From positions 13,545,138 through 13,609,137 of the forward strand of contig OY740771.1 in NCBI GenBank assembly GCA_963513935.1: 64,000 nucleotides of DNA. The letters are read 5' to 3'. This DNA comes from Aphrophora alni. Taxonomy: Eukaryota > Arthropoda > Insecta > Hemiptera > Aphrophoridae. Both the position numbers and the translations under genes were made by a program. The notes beneath the pieces are model-generated. The model ran no database searches, was not told the DNA's origin, and saw only the letters and a program-made list of their open reading frames with translations. Of the stretch, positions 36,778-47,750 are shown piece after piece. The first letter of the stretch is position 1, and each line of letters begins with the position of its first letter.

Positions 36778-37260
36778 TCGACAGATTTTGACGATTAAAC
36801 AATAAAACGTTAGAGAAATCAAGGAGGGAAAATGCTCAATGAACAGCTGTTTTTCTTTCTTTCTTTTTTTTAACTGTAAAGAAATACATTTAAATTTTAA
36901 AATCTATATTTTCCATTATAAACCCAACATTATAGTAATTGCATATCTGACTAAAGTTACAAATTAAACATGGCGGCGACAATTGAATTCCTTAATGAAA
37001 CCAGGACAAAGACATTCTTGATGATAGAAACGACACCACGCTCCTGGTACCAGCATCCCAACACCTGCGACATGCTCACACCCGCGCGCGTCAAACCACG
37101 TGTTTAAGATACAAATAAAAGCTATTTCTCGGATCATTGCAATTATTTATATATATATTTCCGGGTCACAAAAAACTTTGTTTACAAAACAGTAAAGCGA
37201 TGGAAATGCGTCGTTAATCAGGTAGCCTATTCTATTAGAATGATTTGACAAATAGTATAA
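36778..37260. other. Intergenic DNA, nothing recognised
   Basis: A short GC-richer stretch (37020-37105) with no motif; otherwise AT-rich. Confidence 0.4.
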
Positions 37261-37344
37261 TATTGTGACAAAAATAGTAGTGTATTGTGACAAAAATAGT
37301 AGTGTAGTGCGACGAAAATACGACTATATTGTGGCGAAAATAGG
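37261..37344 (+). repeat. 22-bp minisatellite, ~4 units
   Basis: Units of TATTGTGACAAAAATAGTAG plus TG. The first two are identical; the third and fourth carry C-for-T and G-for-A changes (TGCGACGAAAATACGAC). Confidence 0.85.
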
Positions 37345-38032
37345 AATTTTTTTGATGGTGAAATTTTAACTTATTCTATTTTGAAATTGTAAAATTTCTA
37401 ATAAAGAATACTAGTCTATTACCAATATATGACTCTTTGGGACCAAATTTTTTTTTAAATTCTGAAAAATTTTCATATGCAAATTATTTTGGGAAAATTT
37501 TACCTCAAAATTATTTGCTGAAACTGTTTTTAATGCATTTGAGACGATCATTCTGAAACATCATATCTTGTTTGTTATTTTCTGATTAAAAAGGGTCTAA
37601 ATATTCTTTATATTTAACCTTCTCTTTTAAATTTTCTTCACTTTCCATACACACATCTACACAACCTAAAGGAGTTCCAACTTTTTATACTCAAGCTTTA
37701 CATCCCGTCTTTTGAACTTATTAAAAAATAATCACCACTTCGTTTAAATTTTATCACAAATTTTGAGTGATCTTCAGTTTTGTTTTAGAAAATGTGTTTG
37801 TTGTGAATAACTGGTGTAGAGATAAATATTATTGTAGAGTTTTAAAAGAGATTTCGGAAAAATATCAATAAGGATCTACTTTTAATATGGACCTATTTTT
37901 ATTCTTTTTAAAACTGCTAAAAAATATTTACAAAATATTTTCTTTTGTATTCTAGGTTTTTCTTTGAATAAAACACAGTATTTTCGTGATTATTGCTAAT
38001 CACCAAATATTTAACTTTTCGTTTTTCCTCTT
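37345..38032. other. AT-rich DNA, nothing recognised
   Basis: No frames, RNA motifs or repeats were recognised. Confidence 0.45.
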
Positions 38033-38190
38033 CTTATTTAAAGACGAAGAAACACTCGGTTACCTTGTAAAAAAGAAGAAAAAAGTATTAAATCTCTACC
38101 GATCGTATACTCTAATAGGGGTTGTGTCGGAAGAGAACAAAAGTTGGTCAAGAGAGCCCTGATAGGAAAGATGAAAATGAGCCACTGAGG
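38033..38190 (+). repeat. Rep-A dispersed repeat, copy A10
   Basis: ATTTAAAGACGAAGAAACAC, CTCTAATAGG, GTCGGAAGAGAACAAAAG and TTGGTCAAGAGAGCCCTGAT; it ends early at CCACTGAGG. Confidence 0.75.
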
Positions 38191-39156
38191 ATCTTTTTGT
38201 TTCATTTTATTGAAACATGACGGTCGTATCAGCAATTCTTGAATTACACTGACGTAATTAAAATATTGATTCATTGTTTACATGAAAGTACTCAGCAGAT
38301 GTTTGATTTTTACATTCTGCACCCACACTGCCCATATTTAATATAAAAACACTAAACAAGAAAATCCCAACACCCAATTGCCCTTTCTCACGACCCACAG
38401 CTCAACCCTAAAAAAAGGGTGTTTAGAATTCTCTGCCGCTGTTTAAACACGTGAAACTACCATAAAAATTGTACATTACTCCTTGTGTAATAACCAAACA
38501 TAAACAAGACTGTAAGAGTTCGTGTGTAAAGCCAGACTTTAAACGAGCAACGAAAAGATTATAAGCGTGAATGAAGCTGGTTACACAGATAAAAGAAGCA
38601 GAAAGTGTAGAGATAAAGGCTGGACATTTAATGGTTGTACATGTCCTTTGCAGAAGAAACGAGATGAAATTAAATGTGTGACACCGCAACTCGACCTCAA
38701 AGAAAACAAATCAAAATACCGCCTCTGGAGGACTTTATTTTATTTTTGCGTTCGTAATTAATTTATAGTCAGATCCTGTAAAGCATGTGAAAAAGGTTTA
38801 AAAGAACAGAACTTGATTTTACAATGAAAATTAATGTCAGATTTAATTTGTTTTATTACAAAATTAATATATGTTTCTCAAAAATAATTCCAGAGCGATG
38901 TTGTTTTGTGGAATGGAGTTCTGGTAAGTGAAATGTGGGCGGGAAATCTATAAGCCATGGAAATGGACTTCTGGAGGGTGGCGGGATGTATGGGTAGATT
39001 TGAAATGTGTTCTAAATGCTGAAATTAAAGAGTTTGTGCACGTGAAAAATACCATTGTGGATGGCGTAAGAAATGAAACAGATCATTTGGTTCGGGGCTT
39101 GTTAAAAAAATGGAAAAAGTTAGGCAGGTAACAATAGATGTTTTCGCATTTTCTTT
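38191..39156. other. Unassigned small frames
   Basis: Plus-strand frames 38567-38761 (64 codons, with three Cys in CRDKGWTFNGCTC) and 38928-39131 (67 codons, Trp-rich N-terminus) have no recognised family. Neither has a supporting context, so they are left uncalled. Confidence 0.35.
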
Positions 39157-39371
39157 CTTGTTGTTAAAGGTAAACCATTTCTACGTCATCAACGCCTTAT
39201 AAAAAATGAAGAAATAACTATATAATAAAGACGCCTAGTCTCGAATACTCTACTAGCGTCAGGATCTAAAAAACTAGGGAGCCCTGGTAGGGAAGATGAA
39301 AGAGATAGTGTAGACACCGCTACGTTCTTAGGTTTGTACTCGTGTACTCTCATTATATCGAAGCCCTGAGG
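39157..39371 (+). repeat. Rep-A dispersed repeat, copy A11
   Basis: GTTGTTAAAGGTAAACC, CATCAACGCCTTATAAAAA, TCGAATACTCTACTAGCGTC, GGTAGGGAAGATGAAAGAGA and AAGCCCTGAGG in order. Confidence 0.8.
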
Positions 39372-39559
39372 AAGGGTTGTTTTGAAAGCCAACGGAAAAG
39401 AAAAAGAGGGGAAATGAGCTGGAGGGAGGGAATTTGTTAAGACCTGATAGAAGTCTTAAAGAGAGAGGATGAAAGGATATAGGTGTTTGAAGAATGAATA
39501 TTCGAAGACGCCAGAGCACTACAATATCCGGAGATGTAGGAACTGCGCACGTAAACCTA

Positions 39560-41262
39560 TTTCAAATTAGAATTCACTGGTGTTTCTCAAACTGAAATCT
39601 ATGCAGATTTTCAGAAGGTTGCTTTAATGTTGGACTTTGAAGCCGTTTTGACCAGACCTCTAACGTTTTGGATTCTACAAGCAATGAAAATAGGAAGTTA
39701 AGGAAGAATCCTTAGCTTCATAGAATATTTTCTCCAGGGCAGAACAATAAAAACAAAGATAAAAAATGCAACATATGAAAATCTCAATTGGGTTCCACAG
39801 GGATCAGTCCTGTCCAACACTTTTAAACATAATTAAGCATGATCTAAGAAGGTAGTTGCCAGTTGGAGTGAAGAACAGCATGTACGCTGATGATCCAGAT
39901 CCAACTGTTTTGACTGTTGACTACTCGATTATTATAAAAGACAATGGAAATCATTGTCAATCTGAGCTCAAAAATGTAGTATTAAAATATCTTATGAATG
40001 GACTTTATTCACTACAAGGTACTCTCTCAAAGAAGAAGAACCAGAAATTCTTTTGTTTGGAAAAAAAATATTAAGTACAAATCTCTTTAAAAAATAAATT
40101 TGGGTGAAAAACATATTGGGGAAACACGTAGAAACAGTAACAGATAAATGTCTGAAGAATTAAAGTAGTGGTAGATAGATGTAGGGGGAAGAGGAATAGC
40201 CACTTTGAGACAACTAGTCTGAGGAGGCGTAGCACCATCGCACAAGAAAAAGATGGATGTGATTCAGAACTCTCTCTCGATCCCTTTACTACTCCAAAAA
40301 AAGATCAAGAAATTGATCTGAATGTGGAACTAAATTTGTAAAAGCATATGGATCAAATTTTAAAAGAATCAAAATTTCTCCATCAGCCATTCCATCACAT
40401 CCTTTTATCTCTACTGGAAACAAACATAAGCAATCCTTTAGCTCAAGAGTGAATAAAATCAAGTACTGGATCAGTTATTTCGTGAGGAAAGACCTTTGTG
40501 AATAGTATTCCACCATGGGCATGGACTTCACGCCAAATGTTTCCCTTTCTCTGCCTGGAAACGTTACAAAGACTGAGACACCGGAATTTTTGAAGCAAGT
40601 GATCCTTCGTGCAACAGAAAACAATTATGAGGATCATCTACACATCTTTACAGATGGTTTAGTATGTTTGAATGAAAGCCTGTTAAATGTTTGTTATTAT
40701 GTTCCTAAGACTGTAGAGAGATATTACCTCGTTACCTTCTGTTCCTCTTAGATACTGAATTGTTGGCAATATCAGCCGCACTACAATACTGTTTATCTTT
40801 GAAGTATATGAAGATTTGTATTCTTACTGATTCCAAGTCACCACTACCAACATTCAGTATAACTCTAGAGCTAAAGAAATTTCCCATCTGGTTCAACTAC
40901 TGAGAAATAAAATTACGAACTTTCAAACTATCTTTGGTCGCTGTGATGTAATGATGGAAATGAGAATTTTTATGAAATAGCATTTAAATTTGGACCGCAA
41001 TTCCCAGCAGTACGGTAGTTTCGAACTTCTGTCGCAAAATGCAATCAACTTTTAAGGCCCAATCGACACAGAACTGGAATCAAGAAGCTACTGGCCGCCA
41101 GCTCTTCAAATACAGACAATCCAAAACAATCTTACTTTGTATAGAAATATTACTAGAACAAGCCAGATATTTGGAGAGAAAATGAGAATTGAAAATTTAG
41201 TGATGGAAAGTTACTTGAATAGACATCACCTTGGCGATTCAGCAACATGTAAGATGTGGAAT
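39560..41262 (+). pseudogene. Decayed LINE with RT and RNase H remnants
   Basis: Blocks appear in the expected order. FLQGRTIKTK then NWVPQGSVLS (about 39730-39815) is the RT PQG block. MYADD (YADD at 39883-39894) is the catalytic motif, with both Asp codons intact. NGLYSLQGTLSKKK is the following block. WVKNILGKHVETV (about 40110) is thumb-like. IFTDG (about 40645-40662) is the first RNase H Asp, DTELLAISAALQY the Glu helix, and ILTDSK (about 40820) the second Asp. LNRHHLGDSATCKMW (about 41215-41260) resembles the start of the C-terminal knuckle. Many stops and frameshifts separate the blocks. The relic is interrupted at 41263 by another element in the opposite orientation. The endonuclease domain and 5' end are missing. 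Confidence 0.7.
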
Positions 41263-42145
41263 TTTTTTTTGTATCATGATTAATCAACAGATCGACTAAT
41301 GATATCATATGTGAACATGAGCAGGACAATTACCACAGAATAATTTCCCTAACAGTTACAAGATAACTTGCTTAACAGCACTAAAACAGTTCATGTGGTT
41401 TCACTCTCTTAAGGCGACGCACATTGTCCGTCACTTGAAAAACTGTTTCCATTTCAGTATTCTCATGTCTGAGTAGACGCTGGTTGTGTTTAATCGCGTT
41501 CTTCTTTATTTCATCTGCGACATAATGGACGTGCAGATCACGATGCAAATCCTTATTCCTCACATACCACGGTGCATTTACAATTCCACGTAGCACCTTA
41601 TTTTGAAAGTTCTGTATCACGGTTATATTGGATTTTTTCGCGCAACCCCATAACTGGATTCAATATATCCAAATAGGCTTCAGTATCTGTTTATAGATTA
41701 ATAGTTTATTTTCAACAGTAAGTTCAGAATTGCGTCCGATCAGCCAATATAATTTTCTATATTTTATTACAAGCTCCTCTTTCTTTTTTTTAACATGTGC
41801 CATCCACCTACGTCTTGTGTCTAGCGTCAATCCCATATATTTTACTACTTTAGAATGTGGTATTACTTGGTTATTTATCGTAATAGGATACGGAACTGTT
41901 TTATTATACGTAAAATTTATATGGGTTGACTTTGTTTCTTTGAGTTTTATTCGCCAACGCCCTGTAAGATATGGAATGATGTGGAGGATACAATTGAGAT
42001 ACCCTTTTAAATTGTAGTGAACAGTGTGAAGGGAGACACCGTCTTCAAAAGTTAGTAAAGAGGAGAGTCATCATTGGCAATAACCATCAATCTAGAATTT
42101 GGTGCATATGGTTTATAAGACATCGAGAGGTCATCGCTCCAGGGC
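41263..42145 (-). mobile_element. Jockey-like LINE 3' fragment nested in an older LINE
   Basis: The minus-strand element ends in an A-tract (T-run at about 41263-41271) after ~110 bp of 3' UTR and is truncated upstream near 42145. It abuts the C-terminal knuckle region of the older plus-strand LINE, so it is probably a nested insertion. No target-site duplication was confirmed. Confidence 0.7.
41381..42080 (-). pseudogene. Jockey-like reverse transcriptase, C-terminal third
   Basis: From the upstream end: VIANDDS (42067-42078 region), where the catalytic YADD has become ANDD. After one frameshift, WRIKLKETKSTHINFTYNK, VKYMGLTLDTRRRWMAHVKK, LYWLIGRNSELTVENKLLIY and KQILKPIWIY occur in frame. 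A TGA follows at 41660-41662 in place of the Gly of the YGIQLWG motif. The frame then continues IQLWGCAKKSN, IQNFQNKVLRGIVNAPWYVR and NKDLHRDLHVHYVADEIKK to the stop at 41381-41383. This is the characteristic C-terminus of arthropod Jockey ORF2, an RT that normally copies its own mRNA into the genome. One frameshift and one stop in ~230 codons make it younger than the LINE it interrupts. Confidence 0.85.
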
Positions 42146-42499
42146 TGGAAACTCGCACACCAAGAAGAAGAAGATATAAAAGAGAAAGTAAAAACAAGCT
42201 TCAACTACCTGTTAACATTACCCATTACTTACGACTGGATGATCTCCATTTCATTAAAATGCACATCGTCTCCGACAAGCTAATGTACAAAGATGTGTTT
42301 ATTCTTAATAATCTAAAGCACTCTTGTAATTTTTGTTTTAAAATAAACTGGTTTGATTGTAGCGTTTACAATGTTTTATCCATTAACGGAGACTTTAATG
42401 TAAAAACTAATTTTTTAAATTTACATAACCTATAATCAAAGAGGACGTGTAATAGTTTGTTATTTTATTTAGCCCTACTAAAAACCAGGTTGATTGAGC
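42146..42499. other. Intergenic DNA, nothing recognised
   Basis: Possibly the remaining flank of the older LINE, but no protein blocks are readable. Confidence 0.35.
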
Positions 42500-43090
42500 T
42501 CATTAATTTAACTAGCCCCAACATAATAACGTAGGAACCAGATCCTCTGAATGTAATACATAGAATTTGGTTTCTTGGGACATGTAAGATTGTATTGATA
42601 GATCAACGAGTCTTACCCAATAATGTACGATATTTTTTAAAACAGCTGATGCGCAAATTTTCTTAACCTTGACATCGGTTAAGCCCTCACGTGACTCATA
42701 ATTGTGTATATATTAGAAAGACTACACTCGTTTCGCTCGTGTCAGAGTCTCAGCGTTGGTTGGCCACTAAGTTACTGTAAGAAAGCCTCCACTCGCTACG
42801 CTCGTGTCGGTAACGTTGCCTTTGTAACACGTATATAACATTTTTTTAGTTTAGTATTCAAAATTACATTTTTGACAATATCTTCGCTCTGTGTAGTCGG
42901 AGAGGTATGGGGTTGGTACCATTACATACAGAATTGAAATACGCAAATTTTTGTTTAATAACATTATGATGTGAACAAAAACTGTTTAATATTTTTAATT
43001 AGATTTTTTTTGAATTTCAATATCGTTCTATATGATCGTGCTATAAAATTTCATGTTCCAATCTTAATTTTTAAAAACGACGGAATGTCG
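42500..43090 (+). repeat. Rep-B dispersed repeat, copy B4 (longest uninterrupted)
   Basis: AACTAGCCCCAACATAATAA, TTGGTTTCTTGGGACATGTA, GATAGATCAACGAGTC, AAACAGCTGATGCGC, CTCGTTTCGCTCGTGTCAG, then CTCCACTCGCTACGCTCGTG, TTTTTGACAATATCTTCGCT, GGTTGGTACCATTACATACA and AATACGCAAATTTTTG. It gives the best view of the family layout. Confidence 0.8.
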
Positions 43091-43879
43091 AAAATAACGT
43101 TTCGGTTTCCTGAACTAATAAAACGATAAAAACAATGGTCAATTGTTTTTGCTAATACATATAGTTAAAAATCGTACAAGAATCAAGCCGTACCGTTAAT
43201 TCTACTTAAATGGATAAAGCTGTAATGAACGCCTAATGGTTTAGGAAACCGCGCTAACAATTACGCGACGGATTACGTGGCGTTCTCTATATTATATAAT
43301 GAATATAGTGTTGGGATTTCAACATCTGGTTTGATATGTATTTAATATAGCAGATCGACATGGCTTTAGTATAGCATCCACTTGGAGCCAATTAGCTATG
43401 ATTTGTACCCCCTTCCCCTCCCCCCCACTGACGTTACAATCATAACAAATCCCTTTGTTGAACTTGGATTACTTCATTAGCTGAAATACCTAAATCCATT
43501 GTAATGGAAATATGTGTGAAATTCTTTGTATGGATGCGTTCGGAAAATGCGTAGTTGGAATTGAACTGTTTTATACGATTAACAACTGTGTTGTTACACT
43601 AGTATCTTCTGTGAACTGTGAACGTAACGATATTAAATGAATTGTGTTATAAGGTGATTTAAGACATGCCGCCCGTCCGTCACAGTTGTTGTTGTCGTTA
43701 CGTAAGTACAATAGCGGGTCCAGACATTAAGAAAGGAACATGTTATGTCGTATAGTGGGAACTTATTGAAATTCAAAAAATCAAATTAAATACTACTTCG
43801 TTCAAATTGTTATTCAACTTGTAACACACTATATTATTAATATATTTAAACGGATATTTGTGTATATAATCATTAACCT
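43091..43879. other. AT-rich DNA, nothing recognised
   Basis: No gene or repeat was recognised. Confidence 0.45.
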
Positions 43880-44225
43880 AAGAAAAGAACTCAAGTCTAA
43901 CTCTAGTCCTGAACAGTCAAAGATAAGACTAAATACAAACATGATCAGATAAAACCACAACACACTACACAAAGTACGGCAAGCAACCGAATGTTAAAGG
44001 GGTGGAATCAAGAGAAAGTTGTTCCTAACTGATAACCTTTTGCCGCCTCTTTCAAGAGTTTAGCCTCGATCGCGTCATGACTCCCTTTTATGTTCTTTTC
44101 GTAGACTACAGATTTAGTTTTAATATCCAACATGGCCCTACGTTACTAAGCTATGTTGGTGTTTTTCTCTATTTTGATCTAGTATTTTAGACTCTCGAAA
44201 CGTCATGAATTAGTTTTGTATCTTT
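43880..44225. repeat. Rep-C (Penelope/hammerhead-like) repeat, folded copy
   Basis: 43895-43998 (CCTAAGAAAAGAACTCAAG ... AGATAAAACCACAACACA) is the reverse complement of 63775-63900, whereas 44100-44225 (AGATTTAGTTTTAATATCC ... CTCTCGAAACGTCATG) has the same orientation as 63900-64000. This copy is therefore rearranged head-to-head relative to the 63.8-kb copy. Confidence 0.6.
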
Positions 44226-44805
44226 ATAAAATAACTGTAAAAATATAACACTATATTGATAAAAATGTTAATAAATATTTCAATTCTGTTAAAAACTCCA
44301 CCTCTCTACAATGACAAACAGCCAATTTATTGTCAAAATGTAATATCAACCCTGACCTCCAGAGAAAGCGTGATGTTTGTACAGTCATTGACACTAGCGC
44401 AGCGAGTGAGGTAAGTTCCTGAGGGAAACTTTATTTCTATATTTCATAACAATCGGTTGACACGTTTAGTTGCAACTGCAAAACAAACAATGATAAACGT
44501 ATTAGATTGAACCGAAAGTCGCTTCTCTAAATTTGGGAGTTATTGTAACAGAATTTTCAACTGTATAACCATCAATTAGACAAAAATAAGCAATAAACGC
44601 TCTAAAAGATATAAATCTAGTCCGTTAGGAAGCATTTGCTTAATTGGTTATAACTGAGGAAGACGCTATATGCAGCGTATGGAAACAGGCCGATGAGACT
44701 GTCTGGCACATTCTTCTGCAATGTACGACTCTGAAGCTCTTAAGAGCATCTCGACCAGAAGAGGATGTTGATTCTATTATTTGCACGAAAGTTTCTGAAT
44801 CTTGC
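44226..44805. other. AT-rich DNA with Rep-B-like scraps
   Basis: Around 44295-44410 (CTACAATGACAAACAGCC, ATTGACACTAGCGCAGCGAG) there is a diverged inverted Rep-B segment. No gene was found. Confidence 0.4.
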
Positions 44806-44930
44806 TGATTGTTTTTTTTTGAAAAGGAAGAAAAGAACATAAAATAAAGATCTCCTAGCTCTCGAACACTCTGCTTCAGAGTCGGAAAAGAACAAGAGTT
44901 GGTCAAGAAAGACATGATAGGGATCTAACA
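44806..44930 (+). repeat. Rep-A dispersed repeat, copy A12 (partial)
   Basis: CTCCTAGCTCTCGAACACTC, GTCGGAAAAGAACAAGAG and TTGGTCAAGAAAGACATGAT; it stops at GGGATCTAAC. Confidence 0.75.
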
Positions 44931-45040
44931 AAAGACAGCAAGAAAAAAGTATAAATCCAGCTATAGTTTTTCGAATTTGCTAAGAACGTGCTAATCGATT
45001 CCTCTGTGTTTTTGGGGGTGAAATGTTAAAGAATATTTTC

Positions 45041-45265
45041 TTTTGTTTAAAAGATAAACCCTTTCGATCATCAACGTCAATAAAAAAAAAAATTTAAACA
45101 GAGATCTCTAGTCTCAAATTCTGTAAGAGCGTAAGGGTAGGAAAAGAACAAGAGTTACTTAAAAAAGACCTAAAAGATCGGATCTAACCCAAGTCTAGAT
45201 GAAAAAAGGTGTAGATTAATCAAGGATCTCTCTAACCCCGTGCTCACTATAGATCAAAGCAGGTC
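45041..45265 (+). repeat. Rep-A dispersed repeat, copy A13
   Basis: TTTAAAAGATAAACCCTTTC, GATCATCAACGTCAATAAA, GATCTCTAGTCTCAAATTC, GATCGGATCTAACCCAAG and TGCTCACTATAGATC, about 110 bp downstream of A12 in the same orientation. Confidence 0.8.
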
Positions 45266-45832
45266 TATATCCTGTGAGAACTACTGGGAAGCAGACTACA
45301 CTTGACTGACATGCAGTAGCTTCTACTCCAAATCCCACCAGTAAACCTAATCAAATTGTATCCCGACTGTATTTAAATGTAACACGTCATATCCATAAAG
45401 AAGTACAACATGTATTCCAACATCAGCTGTGTTTAAACAAATAACTAATACAATGGTGTTGACGCTGAAATGGCAATTAGTTACAATTACAACGTGGTCA
45501 ACAATTAATAGTTGATGACTGCATTACAGTTTCTTGGTATGATGAGATAGATAGGCGATACTCGTGTGTTGTTACTAATGACATAATAGTATTGGCATTA
45601 GGATGACATCAGGTTTAAATTTAGCTACAATTAAACTACAATGGTAAACCGCTTGAGTTAAAAAAAACGCAAGAGGAAAACGTATTTGCTTGTAGTAAAA
45701 TAAACGCCGTATATACTATTCCACACGACAAAACAAAACTTCAAATTCAAAGCACCTGTAACCATCTTTCTAAAATGTTGGCAAGCAATTTGTAAAATAG
45801 CTATCGACGGTGTTAACATTTTTTTCACGTCG
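45266..45832. other. AT-rich DNA, nothing recognised
   Basis: No gene, RNA or repeat was recognised. Confidence 0.45.
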
Positions 45833-45874
45833 TTTAAACGAGAAAAACCTCTCGGTCATCATCGCCTTATAAAA
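45833..45874 (+). repeat. Rep-A left-end fragment, copy A14
   Basis: TTTAAACGAGAAAAACCTCT then CGGTCATCATCGCCTTATAA. The element is cut off where Rep-B copy B5 begins, giving a direct A/B junction. Confidence 0.75.
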
Positions 45875-46131
45875 CGCCATCATAGTACTTACCAAGCCTA
45901 ATCATACAATGATTACGTCTAAATGTAATGTTGGTTTCTTGGGCCATGTAGGAAATGTTAAATTGTATTGGTAGATCAGGAGGTCTTCTTTGTTTAAAGC
46001 AGTTGTTTTTTGAACCTCGTAATTGTAAATAGTATTTTTCTTTATGTCGATGTACTTGATAAATATGTTTAAAAGTTTCCACTCGCTTCGCTCGTGTCAA
46101 TGTCTCGGCTTTCACGAGCCTTGAAGCTGTA
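45875..46131 (+). repeat. Rep-B dispersed repeat, copy B5 (truncated)
   Basis: CATCATAGTACTTACCAAGC, TTGGTTTCTTGGGCCATGTA, GGTAGATCAGGAGGTC and CCACTCGCTTCGCTCGTGTC. It is cut at 46132 by a MITE-type end. Confidence 0.75.
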
Positions 46132-46350
46132 TACAGAGTGTTTCAGATGTCTTGTCGGATGCTTTCGCTTGCGCTAAAGATTTCAATAAAGTTTTTCCGC
46201 TATGCTATGGACGGCATTTCTTAAAGTGTTGACAATTATCTCAACTACGTTTTGAATTACTTCACACCTTTCTTCAACAGACCTTCTCTTACGATTAAAG
46301 GTATTCCTGTCCTCTTGATGTGATTTCAAACTAAGTTTTTTTTTACGCGA
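46132..46350 (+). mobile_element. Single MITE-type end in Rep-B5
   Basis: TACAGAGTGTTTCAGATGTC starts exactly where Rep-B homology stops. A matching far end was not found, so the right boundary is arbitrary. Confidence 0.35.
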
Positions 46351-47619
46351 CTACACTTTATAGTTCGTCCTTCAAACCGTTGCGAGGACGAAACTTTCTT
46401 TACCCTGATAAACTCCGTTCACATTCATAATAACACTGAATCAATGAGATGCGTGTTGTAAAGGTAAAGTCATGATGGTATAAAAACTATCAATTGGAAA
46501 TTATAACAAGTTTACCACCTACTAGATTCCTGTTTGAAATTATTCAACAAAGAGAAAATTCGTTGCTATGGCAACAAATACAAAAGAATATAACAGCTGA
46601 TGTTTTAATAATCCCAATTATCTGCATACAATAAAGAGATTTTTCTTGGACAACAAATATTACAACTATTTAAAGTTTTAATTTATTTTTGAAAGATACG
46701 GTATTTCAAAAAGATATATTTACTCATTTTACATAAAGCCACACCACAGTGTACGAATTTGTTTGGTAACTATTGCGTATTGAAGAATTGTAGAGTTGAG
46801 ATCAAAAAGAGATACATCAAAAATTATGGACTAGGCAATCTTCAATAACCCCCTATCAGGTCTCGTTAACCAAACATAACCTCACCAACTTCTGATCTTC
46901 GGACCATGTCGCTATTAAAATATTCAAAAGCTAAAAACTTTGCGGTCCCTTTATAAAAAAGAAGAAAAGGGTACACTTTTTTATTTAAAGCGATCGCAAA
47001 GTGTTTTCCTTTAGAAACAAAGTTGGTCTGAGTACTAACTCTAAAAAAATTCTGTTAATTAGTTCTTAATACAACATTTAACACTATTTGACCTCACGGC
47101 CATTTTATTTTTATTTTCCGTAGGTTGATTTTATACTTGTTTTATTATAAACTCTATTAACTACGTTTATGAAATACCATGTGTAAAATAAACTTCTGTT
47201 TTGGGTGTTTAATTGAAGTAGAAATGTAGAGTTTAGAACAACCCTTTGTTTCGTCAAGGCCCTAGGGGAAGGTACTGGACTTTATGATGGTAATTAATGA
47301 GTTCTGACTTTGTAAAGATACAATTGAAGTTCTGAGATAACCTCAAAATAATCTTGTAAAATTTTAATTATAAAACGTCTTTGTTAATTTTCTTTTAGTG
47401 GTGTTTTCTATTCGACGGTGTTATAGAAATATTCAAATGAAAATAAAATTGATCTAATATTTTTTCATATATTAAAAGTAAAAAAGAATTGTAATTATTT
47501 AAAATAAAATATTAAAAAGTAATTTTTCTCGATCTGAATTTATTATCCACATTTTGTTGATTTTCACGCACAATTAAAATATGAGTTAATCGGGCATTTA
47601 ACATTAATTCTGTATATAA
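46351..47619. other. AT-rich DNA, nothing recognised
   Basis: No features were recognised in this interval. Confidence 0.45.
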
Positions 47620-47690
47620 AAACTAAAACACGACGTTTCGAACTTATAAATCAACTGTCGTTATCAAGTGATAAATCTAGAGCAAACAAA
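47620..47690 (-). repeat. Rep-C fragment (inverted)
   Basis: On the minus strand: TATCACTTGATAACGACAG, TTGATTTATAAGTTCGAAAC, then GTTTTAGTTTTTATATAC. It matches 12.53 kb. Confidence 0.55.
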
Positions 47691-47750
47691 CCGCACCGAG
47701 ATAGTCTAGTTACTATGGCCTATTTTGGAAACTAAAACTAAATCTATAAG

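Noticed and set aside
38567..38761. Cys-containing 64-codon frame as a possible small secreted or toxin-like peptide
   Set aside because: There is no signal peptide and the Cys pattern fits no known scaffold.
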